Shown here piece after piece: positions 35,277 to 42,023 of a stretch of DNA of 64,000 nucleotides. The notes beneath the pieces are model-generated. The model was not told the origin of the DNA. It made no database searches and saw only the letters and a list, made by a program, of their open reading frames with translations. Numbering within the stretch: position 1 is the stretch's first letter; each line of letters opens with the position of its first letter. Location: the NCBI RefSeq assembly GCF_014637085.1, contig NZ_BMEU01000021.1:1-64000 (forward strand), read 5' to 3'. The translations under genes and the position numbers were made by a program. Origin of the DNA: Comamonas phosphati. GTDB taxonomy: Bacteria > Pseudomonadota > Gammaproteobacteria > Burkholderiales > Burkholderiaceae_C.

Positions 35277-36737
35277 ATGTTCAACACATACCAAGACAGG
35301 CACGGTACCTTCTACCTTCGCCTATTCGTTCCCAAAGTTCTTCACCCCCACGTTAGCAAGTCCAAGGTCATACAGAGTCTGAGAACCAAGGACCGTAAGC
35401 AGGCATACTTGCGAGCATTGGAAGCCAGCTTGGCCTTTGAAAAATGGGTTGGGGATATGAAGAAAAAACTAGAATTGGTGGACCCTCGGGAACTGGTTGT
35501 CACCTTCCCCAATGGAGCCAAGGCAGAATTTGACTTGGACAAGCCTGCGGAGAAGCTGGCCTATGAAGACACCATTGAGAAGATTGGGCGGTTTAAAGAA
35601 CCCATAATCGTTCAAAAGCAGGTGTCAGCCACTACCCCACATGAAGGGTCAAGATATCGCCTTTTAGACCTGTTTGAGTCATACAAGGTAGCAAAGCGCA
35701 AGGTCTTTGCCCAGGCAAGCCAGAACGCCTATTTCCCACGCATTCAAAAATTCATTGAGCACTTCCAAGCTCGTGGGGTCATTTACATTGACGAAATTCA
35801 CAAGCCTGAGGCCAGCGACTACCGCGAAATGGTGATCAATGCACAGGACAGTCCTCTGACCGTTGATAACTACACCAAATCGGTGAAGGGGTATTTTGAC
35901 TTTGCCATTCAATCGGGCAAGTACCCTTTTGAAAATCCGTTTGCCAATCTTCACTTGGTCAAAAAATCTGACCGTGCCAAGCATACGGACTCGTGGTTGC
36001 CTTATACCAAGGACGAGATCCAAAGGCTCTTCGTAGGCGAATTTGAAGCCTACAAAAAACGATTTCCAAAACCTGACCTGTTCTTTGCTCCGTTGATTGC
36101 GTTGACTATGGGGCTTCGTGTAGGTGAAATTGCACAGCTTTACGTCAATGACGTTTATCAGGAAAACGGGATTTGGCTACTGGACGTGAATGAAAACGGA
36201 CCCGATAAAAAGGTCAAATATCCGTCTTCCATTCGAAAAATTCCTTTGCCGTCCCAATTCCTTCAAACGAATTTCTTGGAATATCACGCTCTGATCAAAG
36301 CGAAGTATGGGGAAGCGTCATTGCTGTTTCCCTATCTGATAAAAACGGCCTCCAATGGCTACTCCAAAAATATCGTGACTAACTGGGGAAAGTACAAAAC
36401 TGCCCTCATTAAGATTGACACCGATCAGAAATCATTCCATAGCTTACGGAAAAACGTGGGAGCAGGCATGGTGGATCTGCTCGTTGATCTGGCGCTGAGG
36501 AAACGAATTCTGGGCCATAGCATGAGTGGCGATATTACTCAGGAAGTCTATGGCAAGGAATTTTCTTTGGAGAATATTCGCTCTGTTCTGGAAAGTTTGA
36601 ATTGGGGATTTGACTTCTCCAAGTTCCAATTCAAGTTCAAAAGCGAACATGCCTTGGGCCGTTTGGTGAATAGCAAGGCCATTCATTTGCGTCGTGAGGC
36701 AGCCAGAAAAGAGGCTGCGAAAAAAGCGAAGCAGTAG
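35277..36737 (+). CDS. int: Tyrosine-recombinase integrase
   Basis: The 486-residue integrase has an N-terminal arm-binding region, a SAM-like core-binding domain (about 120-225) and a catalytic domain. Catalytic residues visible are Arg281 (TMGLRVGEIAQL), His388 and Arg391 (SFHSLR), His414 (LGHSM) and Tyr425 (QEVYGKEF). It recombines attP with the tRNA-His 3' end. It lies 121 bp inside attL and reads inward. Codon use is A/T-rich compared with the neighbouring core genes. The C-terminal tail is Lys/Ala-rich. Confidence 0.92.
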   Translation: MFNTYQDRHGTFYLRLFVPKVLHPHVSKSKVIQSLRTKDRKQAYLRALEASLAFEKWVGDMKKKLELVDPRELVVTFPNGAKAEFDLDKPAEKLAYEDTIEKIGRFKEPIIVQKQVSATTPHEGSRYRLLDLFESYKVAKRKVFAQASQNAYFPRIQKFIEHFQARGVIYIDEIHKPEASDYREMVINAQDSPLTVDNYTKSVKGYFDFAIQSGKYPFENPFANLHLVKKSDRAKHTDSWLPYTKDEIQRLFVGEFEAYKKRFPKPDLFFAPLIALTMGLRVGEIAQLYVNDVYQENGIWLLDVNENGPDKKVKYPSSIRKIPLPSQFLQTNFLEYHALIKAKYGEASLLFPYLIKTASNGYSKNIVTNWGKYKTALIKIDTDQKSFHSLRKNVGAGMVDLLVDLALRKRILGHSMSGDITQEVYGKEFSLENIRSVLESLNWGFDFSKFQFKFKSEHALGRLVNSKAIHLRREAARKEAAKKAKQ

Positions 36738-36809
36738 CACAATTCTTCTTGCGTCAACTATCAAATTTGATAGGTAACAGCAGAGAAGAATACAGGCCGA
36801 GTGTCAAAT

Positions 36810-36840
36810 AAAAATGCTACCGATAGGTGGCATTTTTTTT
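36810..36840 (+). terminator. Terminator after the integrase gene
   Basis: AAAAATGCTACC (36810-36821), loop GATA, GGTGGCATTTTT (36826-36837) with one G-T pair, then T. Confidence 0.85.
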
Positions 36841-36934
36841 GGCATTCGGAATGGGGGATAGGGGCCTGCCCCATGCTTTTAGGTTTTGATTTTGTTTTTT
36901 GGTTTACCCCCGGAGGGCCGCGCTTATGGAACAA

Positions 36935-37025
36935 CGTGTAATAAGCATAGTCGGTCCCTATGCTTATCGACAAAGCAAAAAAACCTCCTACAATATAAAG
37001 AGCGGCAAAGCAAAAAACCGCATAC
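36935..37025 (+). other. Candidate origin of transfer upstream of the relaxase
   Basis: A perfect 10-bp inverted repeat, ATAAGCATAG (36941-36950) / CTATGCTTAT (36958-36967), is followed by AATATAAAG (about 36991-36999) and two copies of CAAAGCAAAAAA (about 36970 and 37005). MobV-type origins lie just upstream of the relaxase gene and contain such a repeat before the nick. The nick site itself cannot be placed. Confidence 0.5.
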
Positions 37026-37057
37026 CCAATAACAACAACAAAAACAATGGGAGCAAA

Positions 37058-38143
37058 ATGGGATTTCAATTCATACACATGGAGTCATACGCGCGAGTTG
37101 CAGGCAAAGGCAAGGAAGGTGGTCACAACATACGCGACATAATCGACGAAGTAAAAAGAGCACCTGGGGCCGTTTCACATATCGAAAATCCACAAACACC
37201 TAAGGTGCTTTTCGGTATGGACCCAGAGGACGTTTACACAGAGTCAGTAACATGGGCCGAACAGGCAAAAGATGCCAAAGGCAGAAAATTACGCAAAGAC
37301 GGCCTTTGCCTTTTGGCTGGCGTGATTAGCTGCCCTGACCATGAGTCCCAGAAGTGGGACAGGTATAAAGTGGCAAGCGTGAAATGGCTAAAAAGGAAGT
37401 ACGGCGATAGGCTAAAAAGCGTCGTGGAGCATACCGACGAAGCGCACAAACATTTACACTTTTACGTGGTCCCAAACGCTGGTGAGCGCTTTGAGACCAT
37501 ACACGAAGGCCAGAAGGCAGCCAACGAAGCCAAAGCCCAAGGCAAGGTCAAAGGCGAACAGAATTCAGCCTATAAGAAGGCCATGAGTATGCTGCAAGAC
37601 CAGTTCTATCTCCAGTTGGCCTCCTACTTCGGCTTTACTCGTTTTGGACCCAAGCGGTCCCGCATGACTCGCAAGGAATGGAAGCAAAAGCAGCACGACG
37701 CTGAACTTTTGGCGCAAGTAAAAGAACGCGTAAAAAAGGCAGAAAATGAGGGGTATGAGACTGGACTTAATAGGGGTGTAGCCGAAGCCTCAAAAATAGG
37801 CGCAAAAACGGGGGCTTTTTTATCTGGCGTATGGACAAAGGGCGTGCTGGGTAGTTGGCACACCCCAACCGCCAAGGCACAACAGGAAGCGGAAAATCAG
37901 AAGGCAAACGCCAAGCGATATAGAGCTGAAAGAAATGCAGCGCGGCAAGCGGTTGAGACCGCTGAACAAAGAGCACGCATTAAAGTGGAGGACGAACTAT
38001 CTGCGTTGCGTGAAGAAAGCGAGAAAAAAGACCGTATCATTGCCAGCCAAAAAGAGGACCTTGAAAAGTATGAGGGGGAGTTGAATTTTTATCGCCCCCA
38101 AAATTCAAAAGGTTGGGGGAACTCTACAAAAAATGAAATTTAA
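37058..38143 (+). CDS. mobV: MobV/Pre-type relaxase-like protein
   Basis: The 361-residue protein resembles plasmid recombination/mobilization (Pre/Mob) proteins. MESYARVAGKGK near the start corresponds to the first conserved motif. EHTDEAHKHLHFYVVP (about 124-139) is the His-rich metal motif. The rest is a long charged helix with coiled-coil character (about 220-345). It would nick oriT and lead one strand into a recipient using another element's transfer machinery. I start at MGFQFIH (37058), which has GGGAG 5 nt upstream; the 53 extra codons before it are Asn/Lys-rich and overlap the candidate oriT. Confidence 0.8.
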   Translation: MGFQFIHMESYARVAGKGKEGGHNIRDIIDEVKRAPGAVSHIENPQTPKVLFGMDPEDVYTESVTWAEQAKDAKGRKLRKDGLCLLAGVISCPDHESQKWDRYKVASVKWLKRKYGDRLKSVVEHTDEAHKHLHFYVVPNAGERFETIHEGQKAANEAKAQGKVKGEQNSAYKKAMSMLQDQFYLQLASYFGFTRFGPKRSRMTRKEWKQKQHDAELLAQVKERVKKAENEGYETGLNRGVAEASKIGAKTGAFLSGVWTKGVLGSWHTPTAKAQQEAENQKANAKRYRAERNAARQAVETAEQRARIKVEDELSALREESEKKDRIIASQKEDLEKYEGELNFYRPQNSKGWGNSTKNEI

Positions 38144-38551
38144 TCGCCGCCGTCCGTTTTATTTCTATCTATTCTTTTATTTCCCTTCGGGTACATATCT
38201 CTATGGATGGTTTTCTATATAGATATTTGTACTGAATTTGTACCGTACTTCATATAGTCTACTTCGTAGACTAGTTTGTCTTTGAGCTTTACCGTGTTAG
38301 TAGCTCGTTCCTCACTACTAAGCCCGGCAAAGCTCTGCTTGAAGGCCCAACAAAATTGTTGTCCAAAAAGCGGCTCTTGCTAGGCCTAGAATATGTATGA
38401 TTTATGAGCCTAGTCTGGCTGATAAAACACCTACATACCCGGCATGCAGTCGTGTTATGCGCTGCAATATCTCGGTTCAGGAACATAACCCCCTGTAAAC
38501 GTGGTCCGAGATTACTCTCACTTGTGCTCTGTTCACAACTCTTCTAGCACT

Positions 38552-38677
38552 TCCCCTATGAAATTTTAGTTAGGGTGCAGGTCGGCCAATACAGTATCGT
38601 CTTATCGTCATGCCCCTATGGAATTTTGGTTGGGTGCAGGCAGTCAGTTTTTCCCTATGAAATTTTGGTCGGGTATA
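38552..38677 (+). repeat. Three imperfect direct repeats
   Basis: The unit CCCTATGAAATTTTGGTTGGG occurs with one to three changes at about 38553-38574, 38613-38633 and 38652-38672; the first two also share GTGCAGG. Starts are about 60 and 40 bp apart. The arrangement resembles iterons or protein-binding sites. Confidence 0.7.
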
Positions 38678-38897
38678 CGAGCCTCTGCATTACGACTTAT
38701 ATTAGGTCCTACTGGAAATTTCTCCGAACATTGATGCCCCGTTAAAAGAAATTGCCCAGCGTTTTTACTGAGGCAATTCTTTTTATTCGGGTATTGACAT
38801 TGTCAATCGGTTGAGTATATTTGAATTGCGCCTGGAAACGCCTTCTCCTTATTTAAGCAATTTTTCGGAATTGTCAAATCGGAGAGGATAGAAGCAA

Positions 38898-38923
38898 AAA
38901 AGCCAGTCAAACGACTGGCTTTT
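38898..38923 (-). terminator. Terminator after the Cro/CI-type regulator
   Basis: AAAAGCCAGTC (38898-38908), loop AAAC, GACTGGCTTTT (38913-38923), directly at the end of the minus-strand regulator gene. It can act both ways. Confidence 0.88.
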
Positions 38924-38924
38924 G

Positions 38925-39152
38925 CTATTCCATATCTAGGTGCTTGAAGAACTCGGACGGCTGCAAGTCCAGAGCCTGGATGATCTTCATTATGTTGATC
39001 AGTGCCAGATTGTGCTCCCCACGTTCTATCCCTCCCATGTAGCTGCGATCAATGCCACAGAGGTCCCCGAAGGCTTCTTGCGAGTAGCCGCGCTCCTTCC
39101 GAAGTTGACGAACCGTCGCGCCAAATGCGACAAGTGTAGGGTTTCTGACCAT
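38925..39152 (-). CDS. Cro/CI-type (XRE) regulator
   Basis: The 75-residue protein is almost only an HTH-3 domain: VAFGATVRQLRKERGYSQEAFGDLCGIDRSYMGGIERGEHNLALINIMKIIQAL. It has no peptidase or ligand domain, as in small phage and plasmid control proteins. It is divergent from the membrane protein gene with 71 bp between. That gap contains GACTCCACGG and CCACGGAGTC in inverted arrangement, a likely operator. It probably controls element genes; the targets are unproven. Confidence 0.85.
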   Translation of the reverse strand: MVRNPTLVAFGATVRQLRKERGYSQEAFGDLCGIDRSYMGGIERGEHNLALINIMKIIQALDLQPSEFFKHLDME

Positions 39153-39180
39153 GCCACATGGTCATCTCTTGACTGATAAG

Positions 39181-39222
39181 ACTCCACGGGATATGGTTCC
39201 CATTTTTAAGCCACGGAGTCAC
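39181..39222. promoter_or_regulatory. Inverted repeat in the divergent regulator region
   Basis: ACTCCACGG near 39181 and CCACGGAGT near 39212 form partly symmetric arms around GGATATGGTTCCCAT. The position between two divergent starts suggests an operator of the small regulator. Confidence 0.4.
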
Positions 39223-39223
39223 T

Positions 39224-39622
39224 ATGGAAGTCTATGAGGGAGTGCTAGCAGAACTTGGGCCGAGTGAGCCCACAAACCGTGGTGGCAGGCGCTACCTTTC
39301 CATAAAAATTGGGAATCATGTCATTAAGAATGTACAGGTAAACCCAATGCTTGACGCCATTCTTCGTGGTGAAGTAAATGCGCATGGAGACCAAAAAATC
39401 TATGTGGCACGGTATCAATTCAAGAACGCAATAATTGGAATTGAAACCGCAGAAAAGAAAGTTTATAAGCTGAAATTCTCGTGGTTCTGGTGGCTAATCC
39501 TAGCCGCTTGTGGAGTTGTGCTGACACCCGTCTTGGTAGGTTTCTTGATTTTGTTTTTCGCTATCACGGCATTTTCGTTGGGGCGAAGTCTTAAAGAAAT
39601 CAAGGCGGACTATGAGGTATAA
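39224..39622 (+). CDS. Small membrane protein of unknown function
   Basis: I do not recognise this 132-residue protein. The first 80 residues are soluble and beta-rich (YEGVLAELGPSEPTNRGGRRYLSIKIGNHVIKNVQVN). They are followed by two closely spaced membrane segments (FSWFWWLILAACGVVLTPVLV and GFLILFFAITAFSLG) and a short charged tail, giving a hairpin anchor. It has its own promoter region divergent from the regulator and its own terminator. An accessory role at the membrane is possible, but nothing identifies it. Confidence 0.7.
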   Translation: MEVYEGVLAELGPSEPTNRGGRRYLSIKIGNHVIKNVQVNPMLDAILRGEVNAHGDQKIYVARYQFKNAIIGIETAEKKVYKLKFSWFWWLILAACGVVLTPVLVGFLILFFAITAFSLGRSLKEIKADYEV

Positions 39623-39648
39623 AAAAAGCACCCATTGGGTGCTTTTTT
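39622..39648. terminator. Bidirectional terminator
   Basis: AAAAAAGCACCC (39622-39633), loop ATT, GGGTGCTTTTTT (39637-39648). It lies at the stop of the membrane protein gene and 47 nt beyond the convergent minus-strand operon. Confidence 0.92.
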
Positions 39649-39694
39649 ATTTGCCTTCTGTTTTTGGGCTGCATAAAGGAGCCGCAAGCATTGA

Positions 39695-40207
39695 TTATTT
39701 GCTCTGTGCTTGCTTTTCCTCTCGGGCCCTCTTGCGCTCCAAAATTTGTTGATCTGCTTCAGGCAAATCATTACCAAATTTTGACTGCCCATCAAGAATA
39801 GTTTCTTTTGCTGCCATGCCTTCAGCCTGAATTTCTTCAGGAGTCTTGCCAGCGAGAGCACCATACTTCATGGCCAATTCTTTGAATGCGCGCTGGGAAA
39901 GAACCCAGTTCGACAACATTTCTTGCTGCTTCTCATAGGCACTACGGAAGTTGTCATTCTGAGCGGCAATCTCATGTAGCGGTTTGGAGAGAAGCATTTT
40001 GTATTGCTTGACTTCTTCTTCCAGTTCAACACGGCGACGGCGTTCAAATTCCCATGCAGCCTCTTCCATGCCTGCTTTATTCTGGGCTTCTTCTAAAGCG
40101 GCCCCCTGTTCCTTCAAAGCCTTATTTTGACGATCAATAGTATTACCTTGGGTGTCCAATTTTTCCAAGACAGCCAAGCCAGCGGTATATTTCAAAAAGT
40201 CGCTCAT
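39695..40207 (-). CDS. Unknown coiled-coil protein, paralogue A
   Basis: I do not recognise this 170-residue protein. It begins MSDFLKYTAGLAVLEKL, then has a charged helix likely to form a coiled coil (about 20-75) and a conserved core: LLSKPLHEIAAQN, YEKQQEMLSNWVLSQRAFKELAMKYGALAGKTPEEI, DGQSKFGNDLP. The same core occurs in the protein encoded at 40557-41138, so the two are paralogues at about one-third identity by eye. The start is chosen for GAGGA 7 nt upstream. It is the last gene of a three-gene minus-strand set. Confidence 0.75.
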   Translation of the reverse strand: MSDFLKYTAGLAVLEKLDTQGNTIDRQNKALKEQGAALEEAQNKAGMEEAAWEFERRRRVELEEEVKQYKMLLSKPLHEIAAQNDNFRSAYEKQQEMLSNWVLSQRAFKELAMKYGALAGKTPEEIQAEGMAAKETILDGQSKFGNDLPEADQQILERKRAREEKQAQSK

Positions 40208-40254
40208 ATGTTCCTCGACGTAACGCATTGAATTGATGGGCTGCTTGCTTTGGT

Positions 40255-40500
40255 CTATATATTATCAATGGAGTCTGCGAGTTGAATACCTAACTTGGTA
40301 CGCTCCTCTTTCTCCCTAGCTGCCATAGACCTAGCACGACTGCGAATTTCTTCACGTGCTTGCTCATAGGTGATCAAGCCCTCTTCCCTGCGACGGAGCA
40401 GGTCATAGCCAAAATCAGACACCTTGATATTGTCCACAGCAAGTATGGCGACAGCCTGACGGGCCGCCCATGACTTCAATGGTTTGTGTTCTTCGCTCAT
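40255..40500 (-). CDS. Small unknown helical protein
   Basis: This protein of about 81 residues (92 if the ATG ending at 40533 is used) is highly charged and helical. DLLRRREEGLITYEQAREEIRSRARSMAAREKEE has the 'basic helix, G-x-I-T-x-E-x-A' look of VbhA-type antitoxin domains, but no Fic toxin is present, so I make no functional call. Neither start has a clear ribosome site. The later one is preferred because a repeated operator-like palindrome (40511-40528) would otherwise lie inside the gene. It sits between the two paralogues. Confidence 0.6.
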   Translation of the reverse strand: MSEEHKPLKSWAARQAVAILAVDNIKVSDFGYDLLRRREEGLITYEQAREEIRSRARSMAAREKEERTKLGIQLADSIDNI

Positions 40501-40510
40501 GACGGTACGG

Positions 40511-40528
40511 TAGCAGGTTCTATCGATC
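40511..40528. promoter_or_regulatory. Operator-like repeat, copy 1
   Basis: TAGCAGGTTCTATCG at 40511-40525 is identical to 41180-41194. Read on the minus strand it is CGATAG-AACCTG-CTA, a near palindrome, placed just before the small helical protein gene. Confidence 0.6.
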
Positions 40529-40556
40529 TCCATGAAAGTACACTAGCAGCGACAGA

Positions 40557-41138
40557 TCAGGTCGATTTCCGCATACTCACCATTCTTTGGTATCGCTCAT
40601 TCTGTTCCTGTTTAATTCTCGCCTCTTCTTCTTTTTTGTTATCGCCGTAATTCAGGAAATTTCTGGTCTCGCTGCCCAAATTATTTCCAAATCTGCTGCT
40701 ACCGTCTTTCACCAGCTCCTGAGCCTCATTTGCTTCGGTGGTTACTTGATCAGGTGTTTTTCCCAGTGCTTGACCGTATTGCATTGCGATTTCCGCAAAT
40801 GCCTTTTGTTTCAAAATCCACTGTGCGAGGATTTCTTGCTCTTTCAGGTAAGTATCTTTGAAGGCAGGAATTTTTTGGGCGATTTCCGCCATTGGTCGAT
40901 TCAAAAGGCTCTCAATTTCCTCAAGTTTGGCAACCCGCTCACGTAGAGCAATTTCCTGCTGAGAAGGTGGAGCAATGCCATTTGCTTCATTCCTGAGCCG
41001 ATTGATTTCAGCTTGCTGATTTTTTAGCTGGTTATCTCTTTCAAGATCATTGCCATATTGCTCTACACGGGCTCGACTGGCAGCCTCTTGCTGCTCAAGT
41101 AGGCTTAGGCCAATTAAATCCTTCGCAAAATCAGACAT
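40557..41138 (-). CDS. Unknown coiled-coil protein, paralogue B
   Basis: This 193-residue paralogue of the protein at 39695-40207 shares MSDF at the start, LLNRPMAEIAQKI, YLKEQEILAQWILKQKAFAEIAMQYGQALGKTPDQV and DGSSRFGNNLG. It has a longer charged C terminus (about 165-193) rich in Glu, Lys and Gln. GAGGAG lies 7 nt before the chosen ATG; the upstream four codons MRRK are ignored. A perfect palindrome (CGATAG-N6-CTATCG) lies 39-56 bp upstream of the gene. No known domain or membrane segment is evident. Confidence 0.75.
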   Translation of the reverse strand: MSDFAKDLIGLSLLEQQEAASRARVEQYGNDLERDNQLKNQQAEINRLRNEANGIAPPSQQEIALRERVAKLEEIESLLNRPMAEIAQKIPAFKDTYLKEQEILAQWILKQKAFAEIAMQYGQALGKTPDQVTTEANEAQELVKDGSSRFGNNLGSETRNFLNYGDNKKEEEARIKQEQNERYQRMVSMRKST

Positions 41139-41176
41139 TTTTCTCCTCACGTCTTCCCGTTGTTGAAACGGGCTTA

Positions 41177-41194
41177 CGATAGCAGGTTCTATCG
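41177..41194. promoter_or_regulatory. Operator-like repeat, copy 2 (full palindrome)
   Basis: On the minus strand CGATAG-AACCTG-CTATCG, fully symmetric at its ends; 15 bp are identical to copy 1. It lies upstream of paralogue B. Confidence 0.65.
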
Positions 41195-41290
41195 TCCTTT
41201 GTATCGCTCAAACGCCGCTGGGCTCTTTGGAAGGTCTGCCGTTGGCATGTCCTACGGAACAGAACTCAGTAGATACGCTAGACTTTGCTG

Positions 41291-41325
41291 ATCTAGCACC
41301 TTCTGACGCATGAGGTCTAGCACTT
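41291..41325 (+). repeat. Direct repeats near the right end, possible integrase arm sites
   Basis: GGTCTAGCACTT (41314-41325) repeats the left-end sites exactly; ATCTAGCACCTT (41291-41302) is a variant. Confidence 0.6.
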
Positions 41326-41400
41326 TTTGGGGCATTTTGAGCCACACCATAAGCAATATTTTATTTAAAATCAACAACTTACAAGCGACCTCAGAATTGT

Positions 41401-41420
41401 TCCCATCAGCCACCCCAAAT
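41401..41420 (+). repeat. attR
   Basis: Exact copy of the 20-bp left repeat, not part of a complete tRNA here. It marks the right junction. Confidence 0.93.
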
Positions 41421-42023
41421 CCGCAAACGCGCTAGTGCCCCAGGCCTAGCGCGTTTTTCATTCCATCGCCTGTTTCGTGCTCCAAGCGCATGCTGCGCAG
41501 CAGGGGTGAAAAATGGTTGGGCATGAGACGGTGCCCCAAGCCGAGCAAGTTCGGTTCTTCGCAGCATTGTCCTGGATTTCCCTGGACTGTTCCGTTGCAG
41601 CAGAAAATCCCAGCCTTATGCCCGCGTCTGCCCAAACGCTCAGAGCCGCTCCTGCCCGAATGGCGAAGGTGGCGTGTCGCCTTGATAATCTCCAGGGTGT
41701 GTATTCATTTTGTTTTTAAATGATGGCCAATATGGCAATTGGTGTTTATGTGTTAATCAACACGACGCGCATACCTTGGGGTGAAGGACGGCAACACCAT
41801 GCGATTTTGCTTGACATGGTCTCGGCTGCGAAACGCATTACCGGCCATAGAATGGCATTGCAATATCTGCTCAAGCCATTGCATCCTGGGGCCGAGGCGT
41901 TGCGGGAGCGGTAATGGCTTGGGGAGTGCCACGAGGACGCTGCCGTACTGTCCGGTTGAGATGAGCTGTACTTGTTCTGTATAGCGTTGCCGCATGGTGT
42001 GGAACCGCCTCAAAAGGAGAAAA
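41421..42023. other. Gene-free region after the element
   Basis: About 600 bp hold the displaced tRNA-His terminator and then the leader of the signalling gene. Short open frames on both strands overlap one another and none is convincing. No further signal was found. Confidence 0.5.
41425..41458 (+). terminator. Displaced terminator of tRNA-His copy 2
   Basis: AAACGCGCTAG (41425-41435) and CTAGCGCGTTT (41446-41456), then T, directly after attR. Copy 1 of the tRNA has its terminator at the same distance, so this one was separated from its tRNA by the insertion. Confidence 0.9.

Larger units (their letters stand above)
38144..38924. other. 780-bp non-coding block of the element
   Basis: No gene is visible on either strand. 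It holds a small perfect hairpin (TAGTCTA-CTTCG-TAGACTA, 38255-38273), three imperfect direct repeats at 38552-38677, a TCTAGCACTTCC site and the regulator's terminator. For a 6.3-kb element to keep so much non-coding DNA suggests a replication, maintenance or RNA role, but nothing identifies which. Confidence 0.55.
35136..41420. mobile_element. Integrative mobilizable element in tRNA-His
   Basis: The 6.3-kb insert lies between exact 20-bp repeats of the tRNA-His 3' end, with an integrase beside attL and a MobV-type relaxase next. Its base composition is clearly poorer in GC than the flanks. It has no replication, conjugation-pore or recognisable cargo gene, so it would need a helper to move. 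Remaining genes are a Cro/CI-type regulator, a membrane protein and three small minus-strand proteins. The tRNA terminator ended up beyond attR. Confidence 0.92.

Noticed and set aside
38552-38677. CRISPR array
   Set aside because: Only three imperfect repeats, unequal spacing and no cas genes.
40255-40533. Toxin-antitoxin module based on the VbhA-like small protein
   Set aside because: No Fic or other toxin gene is adjacent; the resemblance is limited to a short helical pattern.
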